DNA of 64,000 nt from an uncultured Gemmataceae bacterium. Its GTDB lineage: Bacteria; Planctomycetota; Planctomycetia; Gemmatales; Gemmataceae. The stretch spans positions 229,951 to 293,950 of the forward strand of contig CALDUY010000008.1 of assembly GCA_937923405.1 (NCBI GenBank), given 5' to 3'. Shown one piece after another: positions 44,624-54,755 of this stretch (within the stretch, counting starts at the first letter, position 1; each line of letters opens with the position of its first letter). The translations under genes and the position numbers were made by a program. The notes under the pieces were generated by a model. It searched no databases, was not told the DNA's origin, and worked only from the letters and a program-made list of their open reading frames with translations.

Positions 44624-45853
44624 TCACTTGTCGTCGATCTCGGCCAACGCCTTAAACGGAGTGCCCTCGACATACTCCAGGAATGCACCGCCGCCTGTCG
44701 AAACGTGGGTCATCTTTTCCGCAAGACCGAACTCTTCAACCGCCTCGGCAGTTTCTCCGCCACCTACTACCGTAGTTGCCTTGGCATTGGCCAACGCCTC
44801 GGCCACAGCTCGCGTTCCTTTGCTATACGGTTCGTCCTCGAACTTGCCCATTGGACCATTCCAAACAACAGTCGCGGCTTTGTTGATCTCGTCCTGATAC
44901 AGCGCGATTGTCTTGAGACCAATGTCCACACCGGCGAAACCGTCGGGAATTTCCCCTTCCACCACCGTAGCCGTAGACGAATCTTTCAAATCTTTGACGA
45001 CAAGATGATCTATCGGCAAAATGATCTTGCCTTTGCCTAGTTCGAGAATCTCCTGGGCCATCTCCAGTGGGGTCTTCTGTCCCTCCTTGGCTTTGGTCTC
45101 ACAGAACGATGAGCCGATACCTTTCCCCTGAGCCTTCAGAAACAGGTACGACATGGCTCCACCGATCAACACACGATCGACCCGGCTGAGCAAACTGCGG
45201 ATGAAGCCGACTTTGTCGGAAACTTTTGCTCCGCCCAGGATGCCGAGCATCGGTCGCGGCGGATTAGTCAGCAAAGTATTGAGGATCTCCAACTCTTTCG
45301 CCACCAGTAAGCCGACGACCCGTGGCTTGCCCCGAGCGGCGTTCGGCACGGCAACCATAGAAGCGTCGCTGCGATGGCAAGTGCCGAACGCATCATTGAC
45401 GTAGGCATCCGCGTAGCTGGCCAGTTCCTGGGCAAACTCGGCATTTTTGCTTTTTTCACCGGGATGAAAGCGTAAATTTTCCAACAGTAAAACCTCTCCC
45501 GGCTGAAGTCGTTGCACCACCTGCTGTACCGCTGGCCCGACCACTCCCGGTGCTAGATGCACTGGTCGGCCCAGTCGCTCGCGGAACCGCTCGGCGACAC
45601 GCTTCATCGACAATCGCGAGTTCTTTTGAAGAAAATCCGCTGCTGTTGGATCGCCTTCTGGCTGGCCCAGATGACTCATGACCACCAGGGCGGCACCAAC
45701 ATCCAACAGATGCTTCAAAGTCGGCAACGCGGCCACAATGCGGCGCTCGTTGGTCACATTGCCGGACTCGTCCATCGGCACGTTAAAATCGACCCGGACC
45801 AGCACCCGCTTGCCGCGTAGCTCGCCCAGATCGTGAATAGTCTTCTTCGGCAT
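44624..45853 (-). CDS. pgk: Phosphoglycerate kinase
   Basis: A 409-residue glycolytic enzyme making ATP from 1,3-bisphosphoglycerate. Recognised blocks are KRVLVRVDFNVP at the N-terminus, the VVMSHLGQP segment, the LLENLRFHPGE block, the VNDAFGTCHRSDAS loop and the nucleotide-site VWNGPMGKFE, ending with GGGETAEAVEEFGL and STGGGAFLEYVEG. GGAG lies about eight bases before the ATG. It follows gap by 85 bp, the classical gap-pgk order. Confidence 0.98.
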   Translation of the reverse strand: MPKKTIHDLGELRGKRVLVRVDFNVPMDESGNVTNERRIVAALPTLKHLLDVGAALVVMSHLGQPEGDPTAADFLQKNSRLSMKRVAERFRERLGRPVHLAPGVVGPAVQQVVQRLQPGEVLLLENLRFHPGEKSKNAEFAQELASYADAYVNDAFGTCHRSDASMVAVPNAARGKPRVVGLLVAKELEILNTLLTNPPRPMLGILGGAKVSDKVGFIRSLLSRVDRVLIGGAMSYLFLKAQGKGIGSSFCETKAKEGQKTPLEMAQEILELGKGKIILPIDHLVVKDLKDSSTATVVEGEIPDGFAGVDIGLKTIALYQDEINKAATVVWNGPMGKFEDEPYSKGTRAVAEALANAKATTVVGGGETAEAVEEFGLAEKMTHVSTGGGAFLEYVEGTPFKALAEIDDK

Positions 45854-45871
45854 CGCTCGACTCCAAGAAAA

Positions 45872-45917
45872 ATGCAGAATGCAGAATCCTGAAAGAATCC
45901 ATTCTGCATTCTGCGTT
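45872..45917. repeat. Perfect 14-bp inverted repeat between gap and pgk
   Basis: GCAGAATGCAGAAT (45874-45887) pairs exactly with ATTCTGCATTCTGC (45901-45914). The flanking AAT/GTT adds three more pairs with one wobble. Each arm itself contains a 7-bp direct repeat. It lies within the 85-bp gap-pgk spacer, so it could attenuate pgk expression or be an inserted dispersed repeat. Confidence 0.8.
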
Positions 45918-45938
45918 TTGCATTTAAGCAGTTCTGCA

Positions 45939-47077
<1,139 letters not shown>

Positions 47078-47139
47078 GTGCTTCTCCTATATTGCTAACG
47101 TATGAGCTTGCGAAACGCGGTCAATCGAGGAGGTTCATC

Positions 47140-48147
47140 ATGGGAGTAATTCGCGTCGCGGTCACGGGAGCAGCTGGCCAGGTCGCCTACAGCATGTTGG
47201 CCCGGCTGGCATCTGGGGAAGTGTTCGGTCCGGAGAATCAGGTTATTTTGCAGCTATTAGAGATCCCAAAAGATCCTTCTCGAGCGGAACGGCAAGCGAT
47301 GGACGTCCTCGAAGGCGTGGTCATGGAACTAGACGACTGCTCCTTCCCTACGCTCAAAGACGTCCTTATCACCGATGATCCCTTGAAAGCGTTCGACGGC
47401 GTCAACTGGGCGCTGCTGGTCGGTTCATTTCCCCGCAAGGCCGGCATGGAACGGCAGGAGCTGCTGGGCATCAACGGCAAAATCTTCGTCGGTCAGGGCA
47501 AGGCGTTGGCGGCCCGGGCGGCCAGCGACGTCCGCATCGTCGTCGTCGGCAATCCCTGCAACACGAACTGCCTCGTCGCCTATAACAACGGTCGCGACAT
47601 TCCCGCAGAACGCTGGAGTGCCTTGACCCGACTGGATCACAACCGCGCACGAACAGCTCTGGCCAAGAAAGCCGGTGTCGCCAATGCCGACGTCACCCGC
47701 GTCACCATCTGGGGCAACCACTCCAACACCCAGTATCCCGACTTCACCAACGCACGCATTCAAGGCAAGCCAGCCACCGAGGTCATCTCCGACCGAAATT
47801 GGTTAGAGAACACCTTCGTTCCAATGGTTCAAAAACGTGGAGCGGCAGTGATCGAGAAACGCGGCATGAGTTCGGCGGTCTCGGCAGCCAACGGCGCAAT
47901 TGATCACGTCAAATCGCTGTTGAAGCCAACTCCCGCCGATGACTGGGTCAGCATGGCAGTGATCTCCAAAGGGGAGTATGGCGTTCCTCCGGGACTAGTA
48001 TTCGGCTATCCCTGCACGACCGACGGGCAAGGCAACTACAAGATCGTCGAAGGACTGCAACTCGATGGCTTCGGCCAGAGCAAATTTCAGATCACGATGG
48101 ACGAACTGGTCAAAGAACGCGAGGACGTCAAAGACTTGATTGGCTGA
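47140..48147 (+). CDS. mdh: Malate dehydrogenase
   Basis: A 335-residue cytosolic-type malate dehydrogenase. The N-terminal AAGQVAYSMLARLASGEVFG binds NAD. GNPCNTNCLVA, the LDHNRARTALA segment and WGNHSNTQYPD with the catalytic His are present. This is the longer MDH class shared with plant NADP-MDH rather than the LDH-like class. The start at 47140 has GAGGAGG six bases upstream; the frame extends to 47092 but without support. Confidence 0.96.
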   Translation: MGVIRVAVTGAAGQVAYSMLARLASGEVFGPENQVILQLLEIPKDPSRAERQAMDVLEGVVMELDDCSFPTLKDVLITDDPLKAFDGVNWALLVGSFPRKAGMERQELLGINGKIFVGQGKALAARAASDVRIVVVGNPCNTNCLVAYNNGRDIPAERWSALTRLDHNRARTALAKKAGVANADVTRVTIWGNHSNTQYPDFTNARIQGKPATEVISDRNWLENTFVPMVQKRGAAVIEKRGMSSAVSAANGAIDHVKSLLKPTPADDWVSMAVISKGEYGVPPGLVFGYPCTTDGQGNYKIVEGLQLDGFGQSKFQITMDELVKEREDVKDLIG

Positions 48148-48157
48148 TTGGCTCGAT

Positions 48158-48196
48158 CCTTCGACGAGGAGGCGCATGCTTCCTCGTTGAAGGTTT
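48158..48196 (+). terminator. Terminator between convergent mdh and kinase genes
   Basis: A 13-bp stem with one G-T pair (48158-48170 with 48181-48193) closes a 10-nt loop and is followed by TTTCATT. It begins ten bases after the mdh stop and overlaps the end of the convergent kinase gene. Confidence 0.75.
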
Positions 48197-49851
48197 CATT
48201 CCTTCTCGTGATACCGTCCGCGATTGAGCGTCTCGTTGACAGAGATCTCGCGAATCTTCTCGGCAGGCTCGGGATCGGTCGGATCCAGTTCGCGAATTTT
48301 TTCCCACTGAGCAATGGCCTGCTTGTAGCGATTCTGTTCCTCGTAGGCCAAAGCCAGCGCGCGGAGAACTTTAATGTTGCGTGGCGCTCCATTGCGAGCA
48401 TCTTCCAGCAGCCAGGTCGCCAGGCGATAGATCTTCAAGTGCATGGCGGCCTCGGCCATGTCTAGCTGCGTCTGAATGTCACCAGGCACACGCATCAACA
48501 GTTCTTCGCCCTCTTCGAGTACCTTGCGATACTCACCCATCTTCAGCGCAGCACGCAGTCGGCCTCGAGCCGGCATCAACGACAGCGAACCGAACCAGCC
48601 GCTTTTCTTAACCCCTTGATCGCGAATCACCTCTCGGAGCAACTTGCGGTACAGGGTGTTGGTCGGATCAAGCTTAACACAGCTGAGCAGTAGCTGTGTG
48701 GGATAACTCATGTCGCCCCCCGAGCGAATTACCTCCGTAGCATGGGCGAACTGTCCGGAAGCCGCTTTTTTTTGCTCCGGCGTAACGCCGAATGGATCCG
48801 GATCATCAAAGAGATTAGTAATCGGCTGCAAGGGATGACTGCTGCCGCGCGTTGGCCTTGGAGGTTTGCGCCCAGGTTTGACGCGAGCCTCGGGAGCCGA
48901 CGACGGTGGTTTGTATCCGGACAACTTCGGATCCGGCTCCGGCACCTCGTTGAACAAAGCTTCGGAGTCGGAACTCGGCCCCGAGGTACCGTGGGTTATT
49001 GGTGTTGGCACAATGGAGCGGAGAGCCTCCAGCAACTCGGCAGGTGTCTGAAAGCGATCATCGACGTGCTTGGCCAGCATACGGCGGAGTACCGTCCACA
49101 GCCCGGCAGGCACGTCCGGGTTAAACTCGCGCACGTCTCGGGGATCAGCGGCAAAGTGCTTGTAGATCCGTTCGCCGATGCCTCCTTCGGCGAAAGGCGG
49201 CTGTCCGGCCAGCATGTGATACAGCGTACAACCCAGGCTGTAGATGTCGCTGCGGACGTCGGCCACTGAGGAGTCGCGAGCCTGTTCGGGCGACATGTAG
49301 TCCACCGTGCCAACCGTTGTGCCGTCGCGAGTGATGCGAAACTCTTCTTCGCTATGCATCCGGGCTAGGCCTAGGTCGGTGAGCTTCACTCGTGTTCGGC
49401 CATTCTCATTGGCCAGCAAAAAGTTCGACGGCTTGATGTCACGATGAGTAATCCCCATCGAGAAAGCATGATCCAACGCCTTACAAGCCTGGATGATGAT
49501 TCGCCGCGCTTCCTCCGGATCGAGCTTTCCCTTACGACGAATATACTCAGCGAGATCGACTCCCTCGATGTACTCCATCACCAACAATTGCATGCCGTTG
49601 ATGGTGACGGATTCGTACAGTTTAACGAGATTCTTGTGATCCATCCGTGCGGCGTGGCGCGCCTCGCGTTGGAAGCGTTCTAGCAGGATGGGATTATCAG
49701 CCAACTCGGGATTGAGAATCTTGATAGCAACGTCGCGCTCTAGTTCCTCGTCATAAGCTTTGTACACCGCGCCCATGCCACCCGTGGCGATGTGAGCCAG
49801 GAGGCGGTACTTGCCGATGCGGGCACCCGGAATGGTGGTGCTAGATGGCAT
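48196..49851 (-). CDS. Serine/threonine protein kinase with TPR tail
   Basis: A 551-residue soluble Hanks-type kinase. The Gly-loop GGMGAVYKAYD, VAIK lysine, HRDIKPSNFLL catalytic loop, DLG (instead of DFG) and the APE-equivalent SPEQARDS are intact, so it should be active. A Pro-rich linker (about 320-355) follows. Residues about 375-540 form helical repeats of TPR type with VLRALALAYEEQNRYKQAIAQWEKIRELDP. It has no membrane helix, unlike most planctomycete kinases. The target may include FHA partners. Confidence 0.93.
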   Translation of the reverse strand: MPSSTTIPGARIGKYRLLAHIATGGMGAVYKAYDEELERDVAIKILNPELADNPILLERFQREARHAARMDHKNLVKLYESVTINGMQLLVMEYIEGVDLAEYIRRKGKLDPEEARRIIIQACKALDHAFSMGITHRDIKPSNFLLANENGRTRVKLTDLGLARMHSEEEFRITRDGTTVGTVDYMSPEQARDSSVADVRSDIYSLGCTLYHMLAGQPPFAEGGIGERIYKHFAADPRDVREFNPDVPAGLWTVLRRMLAKHVDDRFQTPAELLEALRSIVPTPITHGTSGPSSDSEALFNEVPEPDPKLSGYKPPSSAPEARVKPGRKPPRPTRGSSHPLQPITNLFDDPDPFGVTPEQKKAASGQFAHATEVIRSGGDMSYPTQLLLSCVKLDPTNTLYRKLLREVIRDQGVKKSGWFGSLSLMPARGRLRAALKMGEYRKVLEEGEELLMRVPGDIQTQLDMAEAAMHLKIYRLATWLLEDARNGAPRNIKVLRALALAYEEQNRYKQAIAQWEKIRELDPTDPEPAEKIREISVNETLNRGRYHEKE

Positions 49852-49975
49852 GGGGCAGTTTTCCTACCTGCGTCGCGAGTTTGAGTGACGTAGCCTAGTC
49901 AACGTTCACTCTAAATGCTCTTTTTTGAAAAGACAAGTAAATGCCGATCTTATCCGCTGAACAGCCAATGACGAT

Positions 49976-50482
49976 TCATGTCAGGCAAATAGAACCTTCC
50001 CCAACCGCGCGATCCAGTACAGCAAGCCCATCTGGACAGAAGGAATCTCTTCTGCGACGGTGGGCCAGTTCGTGCTTGGAGACGAAAAGCCCTTGAACCA
50101 CTTCCTCGACCTGCAGATGGAACGGGCCCTCATGGACCGCCCGATAGACCATCGCTTGAACAACTGTTTGCTCGTCGGCATAGCGAAAAGAAAACAGAGG
50201 CTCAGGCTGAACCTCAACTCCCAGTTCCTCAACGGCCTCACGTAAAATACCTTCGTCGAACGATTCGCCAGCCGCTAACACGCCGCCGACGGTAACATCC
50301 CAGTACAACGGAAAGATGTCTTTCGTCGCTGTCCGCTGATGAATGAATAGCCAGCCAGCGCGATTCTGGACCAGTAGGTAGACACAACGATGCGGTAATC
50401 GTTTCCGGCGCATCTCGGCCCGAGTCACCGCGCCGATCGTTCGTCCGGCGTCGTCAAGGACATCGACGAGTTCGTGGTTCAT
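49976..50482 (-). CDS. Nudix hydrolase
   Basis: A 168-residue pyrophosphohydrolase with a complete Nudix box (GGVLAAGESFDEGILREAVEELGVEV). The layout resembles the IDI/YfcD group, with the N-terminal DVLDDAGRTIGAVTRAEM and HRCVYLLVQN strands. A substrate cannot be named. The start overlaps the upstream phosphatase stop (ATGA), so the two are coupled. Confidence 0.92.
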   Translation of the reverse strand: MNHELVDVLDDAGRTIGAVTRAEMRRKRLPHRCVYLLVQNRAGWLFIHQRTATKDIFPLYWDVTVGGVLAAGESFDEGILREAVEELGVEVQPEPLFSFRYADEQTVVQAMVYRAVHEGPFHLQVEEVVQGLFVSKHELAHRRRRDSFCPDGLAVLDRAVGEGSICLT

Positions 50483-51291
50483 TCAAAGACTCCGCGTAGA
50501 ACGGCGAGTAGCTGTTCGTAGAGAGCTGCGTTCGACGCCATCATGCCGAGCCGTTGGTCCGCTTCCGGGTTGCCGTATTGAATCGGTTGACCGCGAAAGC
50601 CCGAAACTTTGCCTCCTGCCTCCTCGACGAGGATGTGGCCGGCAGCGATGTCCCAATCGTGGAAGTTCGGGTAATGATTAACGTACAGATCGACCTCGCC
50701 TCGCGCTACTTTGGCGAGCTTCACGCCCGCGGAGTGCGTCTCGACGATTCGCGCTGGTTTGAGGGCTTGGACCTGTTTGCTCACTACACCGGGCTTGGAA
50801 CGGCTCTGCGTCAGCGACAGAGCCGACAGGTCGGCGTTGGACGAGACGTGACAGCGAACCGGAGGGGTTTTTCCGTCTTGCCGCCAGCACCCACCGCCGC
50901 GCGTGGCATAGGTGAGGCGATCGGTGGCCGGCTCCAACACCACCCCCACGGCCACGGCGTCGCCATCGATCAGAGCGATCATCACGGAAAATTCCCCGTT
51001 TTTTTGTGCGAAACCGCGCGTGCCATCGATCGGATCGACGACCCAGACCCGGCGGGCCGACTTCGGAGCCTGGGCCAGAGTTGGAGTGGCTTCTTCGGCA
51101 CAAAGTGCATCGTCGGGGAAATTTTGGCGCACCGCTTGCAGGATGATTTCCTGGGAATCGTAATCCGCCTGAGTGGTGATGCTGGCTTTGGCATCCGGGA
51201 TGGCTATGAATGTGTCGTATAACTCAAGGATTCGTCGCTGCGCCTTCCTGGCGGACTCGAGAGCAAGTGTTAGTTCCTTCTGGTAGATCAT
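50479..51291 (-). CDS. cysQ: CysQ/inositol-monophosphatase-family phosphatase
   Basis: A 270-residue Mg-dependent, Li-sensitive-type phosphatase. Metal motifs are the CAEEATP segment, WVVDPIDGTRGF with its conserved Asp residues and FHDWDIAAGHILVEEAGG near the C-terminus. 3'-phosphoadenosine 5'-phosphate (PAP) hydrolysis is the closest assignment; inositol-1-phosphate is an alternative. AAGGA lies about six to eight bases before the ATG. Confidence 0.88.
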   Translation of the reverse strand: MIYQKELTLALESARKAQRRILELYDTFIAIPDAKASITTQADYDSQEIILQAVRQNFPDDALCAEEATPTLAQAPKSARRVWVVDPIDGTRGFAQKNGEFSVMIALIDGDAVAVGVVLEPATDRLTYATRGGGCWRQDGKTPPVRCHVSSNADLSALSLTQSRSKPGVVSKQVQALKPARIVETHSAGVKLAKVARGEVDLYVNHYPNFHDWDIAAGHILVEEAGGKVSGFRGQPIQYGNPEADQRLGMMASNAALYEQLLAVLRGVFE

Positions 51292-51374
51292 GTGTACATC
51301 CTTTGAGAGTTCGTTACTGCTGACACCATAGCAGACCGACGCGCCAAAGACTGCGCCAGACTCGGAGTAGACTT

Positions 51375-51590
51375 ATGCAAACCTCGCTGGTCACCGTGTG
51401 TGCCCGCTGCCACAAGTTCCGAACAGCACAGAGTTCTTGGGAGCCACTCAGCCGCCTGCTACCAGAGCTGGCCAAGCGCTGCTCTCACGGTTATTGCCCG
51501 ACATGCTACGAGCAGGCGATTCGAGAGATCGAAGAGCAGAAAAAGACCATTCTGGCCACCAGTTGCTCACTGACCGGTAGCCTAGAGTGA
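51375..51590 (+). CDS. 71-residue Cys-rich protein (CxxC...SHGxCPxC)
   Basis: A small soluble protein with VCARCHKFR (two Cys) and CSHGYCPTCYEQAI (three more). This arrangement recalls the zinc-like C-terminal module of some PAS/response-regulator proteins, with a Trp in between, but here it stands alone. GGAG lies six bases before the ATG, supporting translation. Function unknown; a metal-binding adaptor is a reasonable guess. Confidence 0.75.
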   Translation: MQTSLVTVCARCHKFRTAQSSWEPLSRLLPELAKRCSHGYCPTCYEQAIREIEEQKKTILATSCSLTGSLE

Positions 51591-51681
51591 ACCGCCAAGA
51601 GTTCAGATACTCGCTAACCCGCCTAACAACGCCTGCCAATACGATCGAGTTGAAGCTGATTTTGCCAGCTACAAAATGAAG

Positions 51682-51712
51682 CCGCTCTCACAGGGAATCC
51701 CCTGGAGAGCGG
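51682..51712 (-). terminator. Hairpin downstream of feoB
   Basis: CCGCTCT (51682-51688) pairs with AGAGCGG (51706-51712), and inner CAGGG/CCCTG adds pairs. Read on the minus strand it is followed by CTTCATTTTG. It may terminate the feo operon and, in the other direction, the small Cys-rich gene. Confidence 0.5.
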
Positions 51713-51813
51713 AAGATGAAATAACCCGTGATCCACGGGCAAAGTAGATTAACCAAATTTCGCTCGATCAATCAAGAGGCTACTTTCAACTTTTTCTTCG
51801 GCTCACTGACTGC

Positions 51814-54003
51814 TCAGCCGAAGAACAGCGACCCGACCTGATAGACTAATAGTGCTGCCAAGTAGGCGAGCAGGGTCATGTAGACAAAGGCAAAGAGGGG
51901 CCACCCCCATGAGCCGGTTTCGCGACGCATTACCGCCAGGGTCGAGGCACACTGACAGCACAGAGCAAAGAAGACCATCAGCGATAACGCCGTCGGGATC
52001 GAGTAGACCGGACGAGTCGGATCCTCGTCCCACTTGGCGTCGCGAAGGGCCAAAACGAGAGGGTTTTTCTCAAGTTGTTCCTGGTCGGCGTCGGCGATTT
52101 CGCCGGGGTCCACTTTGCCTTTCTTGTACAGAATGCCTAGTGTGCCAACGACCACTTCGCGTGCGGGGAAGCTGGCCAAAGCAGCGACGCCGATTTTCCA
52201 GTCCCAGCCCAAGGGACGTACCACAGGTTCCAGGATCAAACCGACTCGGCCCAAAATGCTCTGGCGTTTCCATTCTGCTTCGAGCTGGAATACTTCCTCT
52301 TCCGCGGCTTCCTTGGCCGTGTCGTCCTCAGCTTCTTCGACCGCCTGCTGAGCCGCTGCCACGCGCTGCGGATAGTCTCCCGCTGGGAAGTTTAACAACA
52401 CCCAGACCAGCACCATCGATGCCAGAATGATGCTTCCGGCGCGGTAGAGAAACATCCAACCGCTGTCGAAAACTCGGCGAGCAACGACGCGAAGGCTGGG
52501 CCATTTGTACGTCGGCATTTCCAGCACAAACACTGGAGTTTCCCCACGCAGCAACGTCCGCTTTAATGCCCAAGCTACCAGTGGGGCGAGAATCAGCCCC
52601 AACGAGTACATGGCGAACATGACCAGCCCTGGCACCCAGAACGGTCGGTTGGTGGTCAGAAACGCTCCAATAAGGAGAATGTAGACCGGTAATCTCGCTG
52701 AACAGCTCATCAACGGAGCCACTAGGATCGTTGCCAGTCGATCGCGACGATCCTCGATGACGCGCGTGGACATGATTCCTGGCACGGCGCAAGCCATGGA
52801 CGACAGAAGCGGAATAAACGATTTGCCCGAAAGCCCGGCTCGCGACATCAGCCGATCCATCAGAAACGCAGCCCGAGCCATGTAGCCGCAGTCTTCCAGT
52901 ATGGCGATGAAGGTGAACAGAATCAGAATTTGCGGTAGAAAGACCACCACCGCACCGACGCCGTCGATCACGCCTTCGACCAACAGACTGGTGAACGGTC
53001 CCGGAGGGAGGAGACCGGCCACCCAGCCCCCCACCGCGTCTTTCCCACTGTTGATGAGATCCATCAGTGGCCGCGCCGCAGTGAAGATCGACTGAAACAC
53101 TACAAACATGACGACCATAAAGACCAGCGAGCCGTAGACGCGATGCGTTAACAGTTTGTCGAGGCGATCGGTCCAACTCAGGGGGCGCTCGGTGGGTCGT
53201 TCAACACAACCGGTGAGTGCTTCGCGAATCCACAGATAACGTGTGCGTGCCTCAATCGCTGGGATGGCACAGCCTTCAGCGGCAAGGCGGCCGCGAATGT
53301 CCTGCAAGGCAATGCCGTTGAGGCGAGGCTTGAGTCGTTGTTCGGTATAGCCGCCGATGTCTAGAATCAATCGTTGAGCGAGAAACTCAGGCAGTTCGCC
53401 CAAATGGCTGCGCAAGGCCGCTACTTCGCGGCGGAACGGTTCGGGGAAGTTCGGCGTGCGGCTCGGCGGGGCCGCTGTCACCGCCTGAGCAATGACACGA
53501 CGCAACTCGTCCAGCCCCTTGCGTTTGTTGGCCTGAATCGCCACCACCGGAATGCCCAGTCGTTGCGACAATTTCTCAACATCGATACGGACGCCCTGAC
53601 TTTGGGCCACGTCGATCATGTTCAAGGCCAGCACCACGGGAACGCCCAACTCCAGAGCCTGCGAGGTCAAGTACAGGTTGCGTTCTAGATTCGAGGCATC
53701 GACAATGCAGACGAGAACCTCGGGCCGCGACTCGCCCGGCTGTTGTCCCAAGATGACATCCACCGCGACCATTTCATCGGGACTGCGCGGCGAGAGGCTG
53801 TAAGTGCCGGGCAAATCGACAATTTCAAAAGGGATGCCGTCGCAGGTAGTGTAGCCTTTGCGCGATTCGACCGTCACGCCGGGATAGTTGCCGACACGGT
53901 GATTCAGGCCGGATAAGGCGTTAAATAACGTGGTTTTTCCGGTGTTGGGATTTCCCAGCAAAGCAACCACATGCGGTTTGACCGGGGCAGGGGGGAGGCT
54001 CAT
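51814..54003 (-). CDS. feoB: Ferrous iron transporter B
   Basis: A 729-residue G-protein-like Fe(II) permease of the inner membrane. G1 GNPNTGKTTLFN, the G2-region NYPGVTVESRKG, G3 DLPGTYSL and G4 LNMID are intact. The membrane part has two gate halves with the conserved Cys in SSMACAVPGIMSTR and ASFPAREVVVGTLG. A helical Glu/Ala-rich insertion (about 545-590) lies between the last membrane segments. The ATG overlaps the upstream feoA stop. Confidence 0.97.
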   Translation of the reverse strand: MSLPPAPVKPHVVALLGNPNTGKTTLFNALSGLNHRVGNYPGVTVESRKGYTTCDGIPFEIVDLPGTYSLSPRSPDEMVAVDVILGQQPGESRPEVLVCIVDASNLERNLYLTSQALELGVPVVLALNMIDVAQSQGVRIDVEKLSQRLGIPVVAIQANKRKGLDELRRVIAQAVTAAPPSRTPNFPEPFRREVAALRSHLGELPEFLAQRLILDIGGYTEQRLKPRLNGIALQDIRGRLAAEGCAIPAIEARTRYLWIREALTGCVERPTERPLSWTDRLDKLLTHRVYGSLVFMVVMFVVFQSIFTAARPLMDLINSGKDAVGGWVAGLLPPGPFTSLLVEGVIDGVGAVVVFLPQILILFTFIAILEDCGYMARAAFLMDRLMSRAGLSGKSFIPLLSSMACAVPGIMSTRVIEDRRDRLATILVAPLMSCSARLPVYILLIGAFLTTNRPFWVPGLVMFAMYSLGLILAPLVAWALKRTLLRGETPVFVLEMPTYKWPSLRVVARRVFDSGWMFLYRAGSIILASMVLVWVLLNFPAGDYPQRVAAAQQAVEEAEDDTAKEAAEEEVFQLEAEWKRQSILGRVGLILEPVVRPLGWDWKIGVAALASFPAREVVVGTLGILYKKGKVDPGEIADADQEQLEKNPLVLALRDAKWDEDPTRPVYSIPTALSLMVFFALCCQCASTLAVMRRETGSWGWPLFAFVYMTLLAYLAALLVYQVGSLFFG

Positions 54004-54248
54004 GGGAGCAGTTGTACCTCGATACCAGCAGCATCTTCCCGGCGAAGGCTCAGGCGATAATCGCGGAGGCGAATTTCCAGTGGATCACCCAACGGAGCAA
54101 CGGTAATCAGCTCGACTGTTTCGTCTTCCAACAACCCCATTTCCATCAACCGCTGCACGGTGCGTAGCTCACCCCGCAGCGCGAGAATGCGGCCACATTG
54201 TCCCGGCAACAGATCGTTAAGAGTTATTACAGACAAGAAAGACCTCAA
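54000..54248 (-). CDS. feoA: FeoA-domain protein (second of two)
   Basis: An 82-residue SH3-like beta-barrel protein that modulates FeoB. Conserved segments are LNDLLPGQCGRI, RLMEMGLLEDETVEL and the end VELIT...LSLRRED. Its stop overlaps the feoB start (ATGA). The start is uncertain: a TTG at 54248 without a clear ribosome site. Confidence 0.85.
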   Translation of the reverse strand: MRSFLSVITLNDLLPGQCGRILALRGELRTVQRLMEMGLLEDETVELITVAPLGDPLEIRLRDYRLSLRREDAAGIEVQLLP

Positions 54249-54258
54249 ATATGTACAA

Positions 54259-54501
54259 TTAGTCGTTGGTCAGGGGCCGAACTAGGACGAGCATCTCTTC
54301 GTCGCCGCGAAGCGACAGCCGCCCCCCTCCGATCTGAATGAGACAAGGCGATCCTTCATGAATCATTCGCAGCCGCACCCCCACGCGAAGGCCTAACTCG
54401 GCCAAACGAGCCACGAGCTTAGGCTGGCCTTCGATGTCGCGCACCTCCGCCCATTCACCCGATCGCAAACATTCTAGTGGAACTATCGCGTTGAGGGTCA
54501 C
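54259..54501 (-). CDS. feoA: FeoA-domain protein (first of two)
   Basis: An 80-residue FeoA-type protein with RLAELGLRVGVRLRMI and the GGGRLSLRGDE turn. It starts with GTG and precedes the second feoA by 10 bp. Two FeoA copies in front of one FeoB are found in some bacteria, where both may contact FeoB. The 254-bp region upstream (54502-54755) is the divergent promoter shared with the LipB-like gene; no Fur-type box was identified. Confidence 0.85.
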   Translation of the reverse strand: MTLNAIVPLECLRSGEWAEVRDIEGQPKLVARLAELGLRVGVRLRMIHEGSPCLIQIGGGRLSLRGDEEMLVLVRPLTND

Positions 54502-54755
54502 GCTGTCACCCCGGTAAGACCGTGAAGGTAGGCTTGTTGAGACTGAATCTCAATCCCAGTTTAGTCGGTCGGTTTCACTTGTCAAGTGTCCTCGTTGCTT
54601 GTCGAACCGGAAAATACTCCAGTCAATCGGCTCGTACTGCGAGAAGCTTAAGGCTCTTGTTCAAGAATCGCTCCCCAGTCCCTTGTTCAACGAGTGTTCC
54701 AAGTGATAGTCTAGAATGATGGGATTCAGGTATTGAGAATATCGGGTGGCGATTG

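Noticed and set aside
51796..51823. CTTCGGCT/AGCCGAAG hairpin as the feoB terminator
   Set aside because: On the minus strand it is followed by A-rich rather than T-rich sequence and overlaps the stop codon.
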